DNA from: JBGPIK01 sp041484845
Lineage (GTDB): Bacteria; Desulfobacterota; Binatia; UBA9968
DNA length: 14,966 bases
Direction of reading: 5' to 3'
Assembly: GCA_041484845.1 (NCBI GenBank)
Contig: JBGPIK010000137.1
Span: 1 to 14,966, forward strand
The translations under genes were made by a program, and so were the position numbers. This document shows, piece by piece, positions 1-5,970 of the stretch (positions within the stretch are counted from its first letter, which is position 1; each line of letters begins with the position of its first letter). Under the pieces are notes generated by a model that searched no databases, had not been told where the DNA came from, and saw only the letters and a list, made by a program, of their open reading frames with translations.

Positions 1-63
1 CAACAGGCCATTCACGCGGTAGCGCTGCGTAACGCCGCTGGTCGGATAGACGACACCGCATGA
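1..63 (+). CDS. C-terminal end of a probable antitoxin (partial)
   Basis: The window opens inside an open frame that reads QQAIHAVALRNAAGRIDDTA and stops at TGA 61-63. The stop overlaps the ATG of the MazF/PemK-like gene at 60 in an ATGA arrangement, the usual coupling of an antitoxin to its toxin. Only 20 residues are visible, so the family cannot be assigned. The antitoxin role is inferred from position and overlap alone. Confidence 0.5.
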   Translation, partial: QQAIHAVALRNAAGRIDDTA

Positions 64-320
64 TCCAACCTGGCGAGGTCTACATGGCCGACTTCGGCCC
101 TGGAGGTCCGCGCCCGGTGATCGTGGTGTCACGGGAGGAGCTGAATCGAGGGCGGTATGCGCTGGCCGTTGTCTGCACGTCCGCACGCTTCGCTGTTCGC
201 AGCAAGCTGTCGAACTGCCCGCCGTTTCATCTGGCCCTAGGGATTGTTCGCTCACTAGAGCCGGCCCGCATTGGACAGCAGCCTGCTTTCGCCGGTCGGC
301 TAGGAGAACCCCATGAGTGA
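60..320 (+). CDS. MazF/PemK-like type II toxin, short and possibly decayed
   Basis: An 86-residue protein. Its first ~57 residues carry the MazF/PemK hallmark: an N-terminal PGEVYMADFG strand, a GxRPVIVVSRE segment, then NRGRY and a VVCTSARF strand. Family members are SH3-like-barrel ribosome-associated or free endoribonucleases that cleave mRNA. They usually reach about 105-120 residues and continue after the N-C-x-PF segment with a GLT/GFT-x-DCVAQ strand and a C-terminal helix. Here the sequence after PPF (residues ~58-86) no longer matches that pattern and the protein stops early. An internal deletion or a frameshift near base 230 is likely, so toxicity is doubtful. The start overlaps the upstream frame by ATGA and the stop overlaps the next gene's ATG, so the three frames appear translationally coupled. 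Confidence 0.65.
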   Translation: MIQPGEVYMADFGPGGPRPVIVVSREELNRGRYALAVVCTSARFAVRSKLSNCPPFHLALGIVRSLEPARIGQQPAFAGRLGEPHE

Positions 321-924
321 CGAAGAGAAGTCCAAAAGCTGGTGGTACACATTGCCCGGCGTAATTACCAGCCTGACCGCCACTATCACGGCCCTAACCG
401 GACTGGTCGTAGCGATCAGGCAGACGGGCTGGTTTGGGCTGCAGACTCCCCCGGCCATAACGACACCGTCGACCTCGACGCCGGCAGTGCTGCCCAGTGC
501 TGCCGCACCGGTAGTGCCCGCTCAGGACCCACCCCTGGTCACCTCCCCAACGTCCCCGGCGAGACCCACCTATTCGGTCGGGCTCCCGGCGATGCGCGAC
601 TACAAACTCAGCACGGCCACCTTCACATTACTGAAGGCGGAGGTGTCTCCGCAAACCACCGAGAAGAATGCGCTGCACATTCGCTTACGCATGTTGAATG
701 AAAACAGGTTCGATGCCAATTTCTGGGACAGGTCCTTCCGACTGATAGTGAACGGCGTGCCGATGGCGCCCGAAAGCAACCTTAACGAGGTCGTAGCCGC
801 GCAGTCAGCCAAGGAGGGTAATGTGATATTCGTCGTCCCGCGCGGAACGACTGGCGGGAACCTTAAGGTCACCTATGGCGACGACAGCACCGAGATTCCT
901 CTCGCTCTGGGGTCGCCGCGCTAG
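313..924 (+). CDS. Single-pass membrane-anchored protein of unknown function
   Basis: A 203-residue protein that I do not recognise as a named family. The ATG at 313 lies 6 nt after an AGGAG (302-306) and begins before the toxin stop, an 8-nt overlap. Residues ~1-12 are polar and charged (SDEEKSKSWW). Residues ~15-36 form one hydrophobic helix, predicted to be a membrane anchor with the bulk outside. Residues ~45-88 are a Pro/Thr/Ser/Ala-rich linker. Residues ~90-200 alternate strands and polar turns (LHIRLRML, FRLIVNGVPM, NVIFVVPRG, LKVTYGD), consistent with an immunoglobulin-like beta sandwich of the kind seen in DUF4352-like extracellular domains; that comparison is inference. Coupling to the toxin-like gene may be accidental. 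Confidence 0.75.
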   Translation: MSDEEKSKSWWYTLPGVITSLTATITALTGLVVAIRQTGWFGLQTPPAITTPSTSTPAVLPSAAAPVVPAQDPPLVTSPTSPARPTYSVGLPAMRDYKLSTATFTLLKAEVSPQTTEKNALHIRLRMLNENRFDANFWDRSFRLIVNGVPMAPESNLNEVVAAQSAKEGNVIFVVPRGTTGGNLKVTYGDDSTEIPLALGSPR

Positions 925-1133
925 TGTCGTGACTCAGAAGTTCGTTTAAAAACTCCAAACGATGGCAGCCGATGCCGCTCCTTAAGTCGGTTATCGAAAC
1001 GTTGTGCTTTTTGCATGCAACCGCCATTTGACAATCGTCGAACCGAGCTGTTAATTTTAGCCTCCTGCTCCGCGTTAGCAGCAAAAACAGGCATCGAGAA
1101 CAGTCGAATTCCAAGCGTCGTCAGGAGTAGCGC
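925..1133 (+). other. Gene-poor spacer before the amidohydrolase relic
   Basis: No convincing gene lies here on either strand. Reverse-strand open frames across it lack recognisable domains and have no good ribosome binding site. It contains a TTGACA hexamer (1028-1033) that may be part of a promoter reading into the relic amidohydrolase. Confidence 0.4.
1028..1056 (+). promoter_or_regulatory. Candidate sigma70-type promoter
   Basis: A perfect TTGACA at 1028-1033 is followed, after a 17-nt spacer, by TTAATT at 1051-1056, a weak match to TATAAT. The predicted start would lie near 1063, about 70 nt upstream of the relic amidohydrolase GTG. The -35 and the spacing are good and the -10 is poor, so this is tentative. 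Confidence 0.3.
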
Positions 1134-1601
1134 GTGGCACAACCGTATCGAATAATATCGGGAGACTCCCATCTGGATCTCGCGCCGAACCGCTGGACGC
1201 GTCGCGTCCCGGCCAAGTGGCGCGAGCGCGCGCCGCGGCGCGTCAAAATGGAAAGCGGCGAGGATGCGATCGTTATGGAGAATCGCCCCATCGCCCCTAT
1301 CGGCTTGACCAGAAGCGTCGGCGTAGCCCATGATAAATTGCATTTACAGATTCCAACGTTCGAGAACAGCGCCGGCACCGGAAGCCCCGAACAACGTCTG
1401 CGCGAGCAAGACCAGGACGGCATCGATGCTGAAATTCTCTTCTCGCGGATGAGCATTTTGCGCGGTATCAAGGAAGACGCGGGTTACATCGCTCTGAACC
1501 GCGCCTACAATGAATATCTCGCCGAAGAGTATTGCGCCGCCGCTCCGGGCCGTTTGCGCAATGATGAATCATCCCGAGCAAACGCAGCGACTTCGGCGTA
1601 G
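1134..1601 (+). pseudogene. Truncated amidohydrolase (Amidohydro_2-like) relic
   Basis: An AGGAG (1123-1127) precedes the GTG at 1134. The first ~140 residues align without gaps of note to the N-terminus of the full-length amidohydrolase at 4507. Shared blocks include D-x-H near residue 11, AKWRERAP, RVKM, PTFE, AGTG-x-PEQRL, EQDQDGID and EILFS, and RAYNE near residue 126. After APGRL (about base 1555) the similarity is lost and the frame ends at TAG 1599-1601, giving 155 residues against 384 in the intact copy. The metal ligands expected in the second half of the fold (His, Glu/His, Asp) are all missing, and only ~330 bases separate the stop from the next gene, so the C-terminal half has been deleted. 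Patches in another frame (IIPS-like at ~1568) hint at a frameshift before the deletion. It is probably inactive; a short standalone protein is possible but unlikely. Confidence 0.8.
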
Positions 1602-1744
1602 CATTAGCATTGCAGTATCGGGCGCAACGAAAAGTAAACGGCGCGCACAGCGAAATGGATGTTGGAGTATAAGAGTATTGCTTTTAAACCATCACTCCAT
1701 TGCTCGACCACTGCAGTATGCCAGACTGTGTGAAAACTCTATAG

Positions 1745-1836
1745 GAGCCCTTCGACCGTGCTCAGGGCGAACGGTTAAGTAGTTGATTTCTTATATCCTC
1801 GCTTCCGTTCGTGGTGAGCTTAGTCGAACCATGAAC
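1745..1836. repeat. Compound palindromic intergenic repeat
   Basis: The two halves are imperfect inverted copies. The left half (1746-1774) contains TTCGAC, GCTCA and CGAACGG. The right half (1805-1833), read in reverse complement, contains the same three blocks in the same order. The left half is itself a small hairpin, with CCCTTCGAC facing GCTCAGGG. Related arms occur inside the elements at 10241 and 11845 (TCATGGTTCGACTTTGCTC). It looks like a REP/BIME-style dispersed element. No open reading frame is associated. Confidence 0.6.
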
Positions 1837-1922
1837 AAAGTTTTCACTAGTCTGACTCTATTGGTAAGAGGAGCCGATTGAGCGGACCAAGTATACGCAT
1901 TTCAGCAGATCGCTGGAATGAA

Positions 1923-1928
1923 AAGGAG
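1923..1928 (+). promoter_or_regulatory. Ribosome binding site that fixes the bicupin start
   Basis: AAGGAG sits 7 nt upstream of the ATG at 1936. It lies downstream of the in-frame ATG at 1918, so that earlier codon is not the likely start. Confidence 0.8.
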
Positions 1929-1935
1929 AACGTCA

Positions 1936-2997
1936 ATGAACCCAGTCGACGTCAAGGCTGAAAACCCGCAATTGGAAGCGTTGCATCAGCGGTTGGCGGA
2001 AAATTCACTCGGAGGCCATTGGCAGCCGCGCCAATCCGCCGCCCCGCTGCAGCCATTTCTGTGGCGCTGGCCGGGAATTTACTCCTGCCTCATGGAGTCT
2101 GGGGAAGTCGTCAAGCTAGGCCATATTGATGAGGCCGCTAAAAGGCGCACCGTTCAACTGGTCAATCCAGCGCTGACGGCACAAAAGGCAACGACTCGGA
2201 CTTTGCAGATGTCGATTCAATTGGTCAAGGCCGGCGAACGGGCGGAGTGCCACCGTCACACGGCGGCAGCGCTGCGATTTATCGTCGAGGGTGATGGGTC
2301 CGCATACACCACCGTCGAAGGGGAACAGATGTTCATGGAGCCGGGGGATTTGGTCCTGACGCCGAACTGGACGTGGCACGATCATTTCAATCCGGGAAAT
2401 CAGCAGGTGGTGTGGCTGGATGTGCTTGACTCTCATTTGACCAATCATCTCGACGCCACGTTTCATGAGAACTATGGCGAAGGACCGGCCCAACCAGTGA
2501 TGAAAAACGACGGTTCTTGCCGGCACAGTTTGGGAACGATACGGGCACGGAGTGGCAACATCGACGGACGGACGTTACCTTACACCTATAAATGGCGCGA
2601 CACGTTGGCGGCGTTGCAAGATGCGGCTGCGGCGGGCCCACGCGACGAATGCGACGCAGTATTGTTGGAATACACAAATCCGCTAACCGGCGGGCCCACT
2701 ATGCCGACCATCGGTTGCTGGGTGCAATGGCTGGCGCCGGGGGCCGCCACCAAACCGCACCGCCACACCAGCAGCACCATTTATCACGTCGTTGAAGGTG
2801 AAGGCGTCACGACCGTCGGCGACAAAAAGAATGGCGGAAACGAGCTCGCGTGGGGAGCGAAAGATTGTTTTTTTGTGCCGTCGTGGAAATGGCACCATTT
2901 CAGGAACAACTCCAGGAAAGATCCCGCGATGCTCTTTTCCGTCACCGATCGACCGGTGCTTGAGAGCCTGGGGCTTTATCGGGAAGAGCGTGAGTAG
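1936..2997 (+). CDS. Gentisate/1-hydroxy-2-naphthoate-type bicupin ring-cleavage dioxygenase
   Basis: Predicted 353 residues from the ATG placed by the AAGGAG at 1923, a normal length for the family. Enzymes of this class III group use Fe(II) and O2 to cleave gentisate, 1-hydroxy-2-naphthoate or salicylate-type rings in the cytoplasm. Two cupin domains are visible. The N-terminal one (about residues 85-170) has CHRHT (His106, His108), the ALRFIVEG strand, PGD and TPNWTWHDH with His148. The C-terminal one (about 255-345) has PHRHTSSTIYHVVEGEG (His275, His277) and PSWKWHHF (His320). The region before the first cupin has the family's W-x-W...GIY...LMESGEVV and NPAL segments. Both metal sites look complete. 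The exact substrate cannot be read from sequence. It follows the amidohydrolase relic and precedes an aldolase on the same strand. A long inverted repeat begins on the last base of its stop codon. Confidence 0.85.
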   Translation: MNPVDVKAENPQLEALHQRLAENSLGGHWQPRQSAAPLQPFLWRWPGIYSCLMESGEVVKLGHIDEAAKRRTVQLVNPALTAQKATTRTLQMSIQLVKAGERAECHRHTAAALRFIVEGDGSAYTTVEGEQMFMEPGDLVLTPNWTWHDHFNPGNQQVVWLDVLDSHLTNHLDATFHENYGEGPAQPVMKNDGSCRHSLGTIRARSGNIDGRTLPYTYKWRDTLAALQDAAAAGPRDECDAVLLEYTNPLTGGPTMPTIGCWVQWLAPGAATKPHRHTSSTIYHVVEGEGVTTVGDKKNGGNELAWGAKDCFFVPSWKWHHFRNNSRKDPAMLFSVTDRPVLESLGLYREERE

Positions 2998-3125
2998 CAG
3001 GCTGCTGAAAAAGACTCATATGCTTCGTTGCGCGAAATCGCCTCGCTTCAACGTACTGGCTAAGTACGCCTCCGCTCGTCGATTTTTCGCGCGCCTCGCC
3101 TCTGAGATCTTTTTGAGCAGCCTGC
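2997..3125. repeat. 129-bp long inverted repeat (dispersed palindromic element)
   Basis: The outer arms are 2997-3013 (GCAGGCTGCTGAAAAAG) and 3109-3125 (its reverse complement with one mismatch). Inner segments also pair, for example GCGCGAAATCG near 3035 with CGATTTTTCGCGC near 3080, and ACGTAC with GTACG around the centre. This type of GCAGGCTG...CAGCCTGC element recurs between genes in many environmental proteobacterial genomes (from memory). It starts on the final G of the bicupin stop codon, so any transcript would end in a large hairpin. Confidence 0.8.
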
Positions 3126-3260
3126 AAACAGAGTTCTTCAGCGGCCTGCTAGAAGTTTAATTTCTTATGCCGGGAAGGTATGAAATCAAACTAACAGATA
3201 AGGACCTGATTGAACCTTGAACTTTTGAACCTTTGAACAATTCTTAATGAGGAGGAATTC
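3126..3260 (+). other. Leader of the aldolase gene with TTGAAC repeats
   Basis: No gene. Four copies of TTGAAC start at 3210, 3217, 3225 and 3233. A strong GAGGAGG (3249-3255) precedes the aldolase ATG. Confidence 0.5.
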
Positions 3261-4220
3261 ATGACAAGCATTACTGAATTACGAAAGACGGTGAAGGGTC
3301 TGGTGATACCGATTCCGGCCGTGTTTGACGGTAAAGGGGAACCCGACCTTCCCATGGTGGAGAAATTGACCGACTGGTACCTTGGTGCCGGCGTTCATGG
3401 TTTTTTTATACTCGGATCGCAAGGCCAGGGGCCGGCCTGCCGCATCGATCAACGCAAGGCGGTCGCTGAAATGGTCGTGCGACGGGTAAACAGGCGTGTT
3501 CCGTGCATCGTGCAAATCGGCGCGGTGGAACCGTACACCAGCATCGAGCTTGGGCTTCATGCCAAGCAGATCGGCGCGGATGCCGTGGGCGTCGTCGGCC
3601 CGTATTATTATAGCGACCGCAATGAGTGGGAGTTAATTGAACATTACAAAGTAGTGGATAAAGCCGTTGATATGCCGATGCTGCTGTATAACAATCCGGA
3701 GTACTCGGGCTATCCGATTACGCCCGCGCTGATGGCCAAGTTGCGCGAAGCCGTGCCGAATATCTTTGCCGCAAAGTTGGCCATGGGAAATATCGATCAA
3801 GCGATCCAGTACCTGCGCGTCTTGTCGCGGGAGTTTATCATTTTCATTCCGATCACACAGATGTTGCCCGGCATGTTAGTCGGAGTCGCCGGGAGCATCG
3901 CCGCCGGATCGCCGGTGACAGTGCCTGAGATCGGCGTGCAGTTGATCGAGGCGATTTGGGCGAAAGATTTCGACCGGGCGCAAAAAATACAGGTTCTATT
4001 GCTTGGGCACAATGAAAGAATGGCGCCGATTCGTTCGTATGGGCGGCGCATCACTTTGGAAGGCTTGCGTTTGAGAGGGCTGGCCGTGAAAGAGTATCCG
4101 CGCTGGCCGACCAAGCCGCTGTCGGCGGAACATCAAAGGCTTTATGAAGAGAACATGAAGCGCTTGCTCGATGAGTTGAGCGCCCTCACCCCGCAGCCAA
4201 AAAAACAATTGGCGGTGTGA
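3261..4220 (+). CDS. Dihydrodipicolinate-synthase-superfamily aldolase/hydratase-aldolase
   Basis: 319 residues, the usual size of a DapA/NanA-type class I aldolase (TIM barrel, Schiff-base lysine, often pyruvate or an alpha-keto acid as donor). The family framework is visible: IPAVFDGKGEPDL near residue 20, the loop GSQGQG at 52-57 in place of GTTGES, GAD-x-VGVVGPYYY at 105-117, LLYNNPEYSG at 141-150 (Tyr143 matching the catalytic Tyr) and FAAKLAMGN at 169-177 (Lys172 matching the Schiff-base Lys). The Arg that holds aspartate semialdehyde in true DHDPS (NVPxRTG) is replaced by EYSG, so lysine biosynthesis is unlikely. The NPE after the Tyr resembles NahE/PhdJ hydratase-aldolases (from memory). 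GAGGAGG at 3249 supports the start. Position between two bicupin genes suggests action on a ring-fission product; this is inference. Confidence 0.82.
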   Translation: MTSITELRKTVKGLVIPIPAVFDGKGEPDLPMVEKLTDWYLGAGVHGFFILGSQGQGPACRIDQRKAVAEMVVRRVNRRVPCIVQIGAVEPYTSIELGLHAKQIGADAVGVVGPYYYSDRNEWELIEHYKVVDKAVDMPMLLYNNPEYSGYPITPALMAKLREAVPNIFAAKLAMGNIDQAIQYLRVLSREFIIFIPITQMLPGMLVGVAGSIAAGSPVTVPEIGVQLIEAIWAKDFDRAQKIQVLLLGHNERMAPIRSYGRRITLEGLRLRGLAVKEYPRWPTKPLSAEHQRLYEENMKRLLDELSALTPQPKKQLAV

Positions 4221-4229
4221 AGCGAGCGC

Positions 4230-4255
4230 TAGGGAACGGTCGCGACCGTTCCCTA
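4230..4255. repeat. Perfect 26-bp palindrome downstream of the aldolase
   Basis: The half TAGGGAACGGTCG (4230-4242) is followed directly by its exact reverse complement (4243-4255), 10 bases after the aldolase stop. It is fully symmetric with no spacer. It is followed by CAAAAG rather than a T tract, so it is not a classical terminator on the plus strand. It may be a dispersed repeat, an mRNA 3'-end stabiliser or a dyad binding site. Confidence 0.85.
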
Positions 4256-4506
4256 CAAAAGACTACGACATTACGTCGATCGACGGGTGAACCTGGAGGA
4301 ACGAAGGCACAAAGACAGATAGCTTCAATGATGTCTTTGGTGCTCGACACGAGGCTTTCGTTTTTCTCAGGCGTTCGTTGCATAAACTAAGTCCGCGGAC
4401 CGCTTCAAGGCACCGGCCCATTGCCTTCGGTCCGGAGGGTTCACGCGTCGATCGCTTTCACACGTGAATAGTCGGAGCTGGGAGCCCGGTAGGAAAGGAT
4501 TGCGCT
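4256..4506 (+). other. Spacer with a degenerate hairpin, no gene
   Basis: No supported gene. GGCACAAAGACA (4306-4317) and TGTCTTTGGTGC (4332-4343) form an imperfect stem. The preceding GGAACGAAGGCAC resembles the CACGAAGG repeats elsewhere in the window. AAAGGA at 4494-4499 is the ribosome binding site of the following gene. Confidence 0.45.
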
Positions 4507-5661
4507 ATGGCACGTCAATATAGATGCATCTCCAGCGATGGACACATCGATTTGAATCCCGACATTTGGCGCGATCGGGTTCAAGCTAAATGGCGAGAGC
4601 GCGCACCCAAGCGCGTCAAGATGCCGAACGACTCCGACGCCGTCGTCATCGACGGCGGCAAGCCCAACACCATCGGGATTACCCGGAGCGTTCGGGTACC
4701 GCACGCTGAGCTTGCCAAACAGGTTCCCACTTTCGAAACCTGCGCCGGCACCGGTGCGCCCGAGCAACGCTTGGCGGAACAGGACCAGGACGGCATCGAC
4801 TGCGAGATTCTCTTCTCCCAGATTACATTCGTGTTGCGCCAAACCAAAGACGACGATTTTTATCGCGATTGCATTCGCGCCTACAATGAATTTCTGGGCG
4901 AGGAGTACATGGCCCCTGCCCCGCGCCGCATCGTTTGCATGGGCACCATTCCCACGACCACCGTGAACGATGCGGTGAAAGAGCTCGAACACTGCGCCAA
5001 GCTCGGCATGAAAGGCGTAAAGCTCGATCGCTATCCGAGCGGCAAAAGCTATCCCACTCCGGAAGACGATAAATTTTGGGCCGCAGCGCTCGACCTCGGC
5101 GTCGCGCTGACCAATCACAATAACGGCAATATGGGCTCAGGCAGAGGAGAGCCCGATTATCTCTACCCAAAAGATCCGGGCCACGATGTGCATCAGAAAG
5201 ACGCTTTTAAATTTTTCACCCGCTTCAGCAATGATGCCATGACCGCGCCAATGCAGATGGCATTCGCCGGGGTTTGGGACCGCTTTCCGAAACTGGAACT
5301 CTACTGGGCCGAGACCCAGATCGGCTGGTTGGAATACGGGATCTGGCAGATCGACGATCACTACCGGCGCTATATGGGAATGATTCACGATAACTGGGGC
5401 CTGAATAAGTTGCAGCGCAAACCGAGTGAATACTTGAAGGATCGCAACTATTGGGGCTTCCTGCACGATCCCATCGGCGTCAAACGCCGCGACTGCATCG
5501 GATATGATAAGTTGATGTGGGGCACCGACTTCGCCCACGCAGCCAGTGAATTTCCCAACTCACAAAAACATTTGGCGGAAGATTTCGAGGGCGTTCCGGA
5601 AAACGAAAAACGCGCGATGCTGGTGGACAATTGCGTGCGGTTCTTCCACCTGGATAGATAG
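4507..5661 (+). CDS. Metal-dependent amidohydrolase family protein (Amidohydro_2; ACMSD/LigW-like)
   Basis: 384 residues; AAAGGA 7 nt before the ATG. The TIM-barrel metal-site residues are recognisable: D-x-H at Asp11/His13, His204 in TNHNNGN, Glu269 in YWAETQIGW, and Asp341 in MWGTDFAH. This pattern fits the group that includes aminocarboxymuconate-semialdehyde, 5-carboxyvanillate and gamma-resorcylate decarboxylases, and hydrolases of ring-cleavage products. The long N-terminal insert (AKWRERAPKRVKM...PEQRLAEQDQDGID) is typical of a large uncharacterised subgroup. The substrate is unknown; decarboxylation or C-C/C-N hydrolysis of an aromatic intermediate is plausible from the neighbours. 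The N-terminal third is clearly paralogous to the relic at 1134. A strong G/C hairpin follows at 5723. Confidence 0.85.
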   Translation: MARQYRCISSDGHIDLNPDIWRDRVQAKWRERAPKRVKMPNDSDAVVIDGGKPNTIGITRSVRVPHAELAKQVPTFETCAGTGAPEQRLAEQDQDGIDCEILFSQITFVLRQTKDDDFYRDCIRAYNEFLGEEYMAPAPRRIVCMGTIPTTTVNDAVKELEHCAKLGMKGVKLDRYPSGKSYPTPEDDKFWAAALDLGVALTNHNNGNMGSGRGEPDYLYPKDPGHDVHQKDAFKFFTRFSNDAMTAPMQMAFAGVWDRFPKLELYWAETQIGWLEYGIWQIDDHYRRYMGMIHDNWGLNKLQRKPSEYLKDRNYWGFLHDPIGVKRRDCIGYDKLMWGTDFAHAASEFPNSQKHLAEDFEGVPENEKRAMLVDNCVRFFHLDR

Positions 5662-5667
5662 GCTAGA

Positions 5668-5933
5668 TCACCACGAAGGCCCAGGGCGGCAGCGCCGCAA
5701 CCAAACGAAAACAGCCGACAGACCCCCTCTTAGTCTCCCCCGTCGCGGGGGAGAGAAGAGAGGGGGCTTTTCACTGTTTTGTAAATAGCATTTCGTCGAA
5801 TGATGAGTGCCGTCAGAAATTTGCGCGAACGGAGAAATTTTAAAAGCATAGTAGTACGAAGGGACACGAAGGTTTCGGATTAATCTTATACAACTTTCTT
5901 AAACCTTCGTGCTCTTCGCGTCCTTCGTGGTGA
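5668..5933. mobile_element. MITE-like intergenic element with 12-bp perfect terminal inverted repeats (copy 1)
   Basis: It begins TCACCACGAAGG (5668-5679) and ends with the exact reverse complement (5922-5933). It contains no coding region. Internally it has a nested G/C hairpin (5723-5766), the block GTGCCGTCAGAA near 5808, and a second CACGAAGG-type stem formed by 5857-5877 and 5902-5930. A shorter, diverged copy lies at 14475-14725 in the same orientation, sharing the hairpin and the GTGCCGTCAGAA...GCATAG segment. No clear target duplication flanks it. A nonautonomous transposon-like or REP-like origin is inferred. Confidence 0.6.
5723..5771 (+). terminator. Nested G/C-rich hairpin followed by CTTTT, possible terminator
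   Basis: The inner stem CTCCCCCG (5735-5742) pairs with CGGGGGAG (5746-5753) over a 3-nt loop. The outer stem CCCCCTCT (5723-5730) pairs with AGAGGGGG (5759-5766). CTTTT follows at 5767. It lies 62 nt after the amidohydrolase stop and could end or attenuate that transcript before the second bicupin. The same hairpin at 14533-14578 lacks the T run, so termination may be incidental to the repeat. Confidence 0.4.
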
Positions 5934-5957
5934 ATAGCATCGCTGCGGCAGCCTGCC

Positions 5958-5965
5958 AAGGAGGT
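5958..5965 (+). promoter_or_regulatory. Strong ribosome binding site for a GTG start
   Basis: AAGGAGGT is a full anti-16S match 5 nt before the GTG at 5971. It supports that non-ATG start for the second bicupin. Confidence 0.8.
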
Positions 5966-5970
5966 AAATT

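Larger units (their letters stand above)
1602..1935 (+). other. Intergenic stretch with repeat element, no gene
   Basis: No supported coding region. The first ~60 bases may retain frameshifted remains of the amidohydrolase relic. A compound palindrome occupies 1745-1836, and the Shine-Dalgarno sequence of the bicupin gene lies at 1923-1928. Confidence 0.5.

Noticed and set aside
921..1343. Minus-strand open frame with a signal-peptide-like stretch (LLLTTLGIRLFSMPVFAANA)
   Set aside because: It overlaps the amidohydrolase relic on the other strand, has no convincing mature domain or ribosome binding site, and a neighbouring frame is equally open. A decayed secreted protein cannot be excluded.
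1918..1935. Upstream ATG as the start of the first bicupin
   Set aside because: The Shine-Dalgarno AAGGAG lies downstream of it and is correctly spaced for the ATG at 1936.
2792..3160. 122-residue plus-strand open frame spanning the end of the first bicupin and the long inverted repeat
   Set aside because: It overlaps the bicupin in another frame and its second half is repeat DNA; no domain is visible.
3210..3238. Short regularly spaced repeats as a possible CRISPR array
   Set aside because: The repeats are 6-7 bases with 1-2 base spacers, far too short, and no cas gene is present.
3261..4220. Annotation as DapA (lysine biosynthesis)
   Set aside because: The DHDPS substrate Arg and the GTTGE loop are absent, and the neighbours are catabolic.
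4441..5118. 225-residue minus-strand open frame opposite the amidohydrolase
   Set aside because: It is antisense to a well-supported gene, shows no domain and no ribosome binding site, and is rich in Ala/Val/Gly as expected for the shadow of a GC-rich gene.
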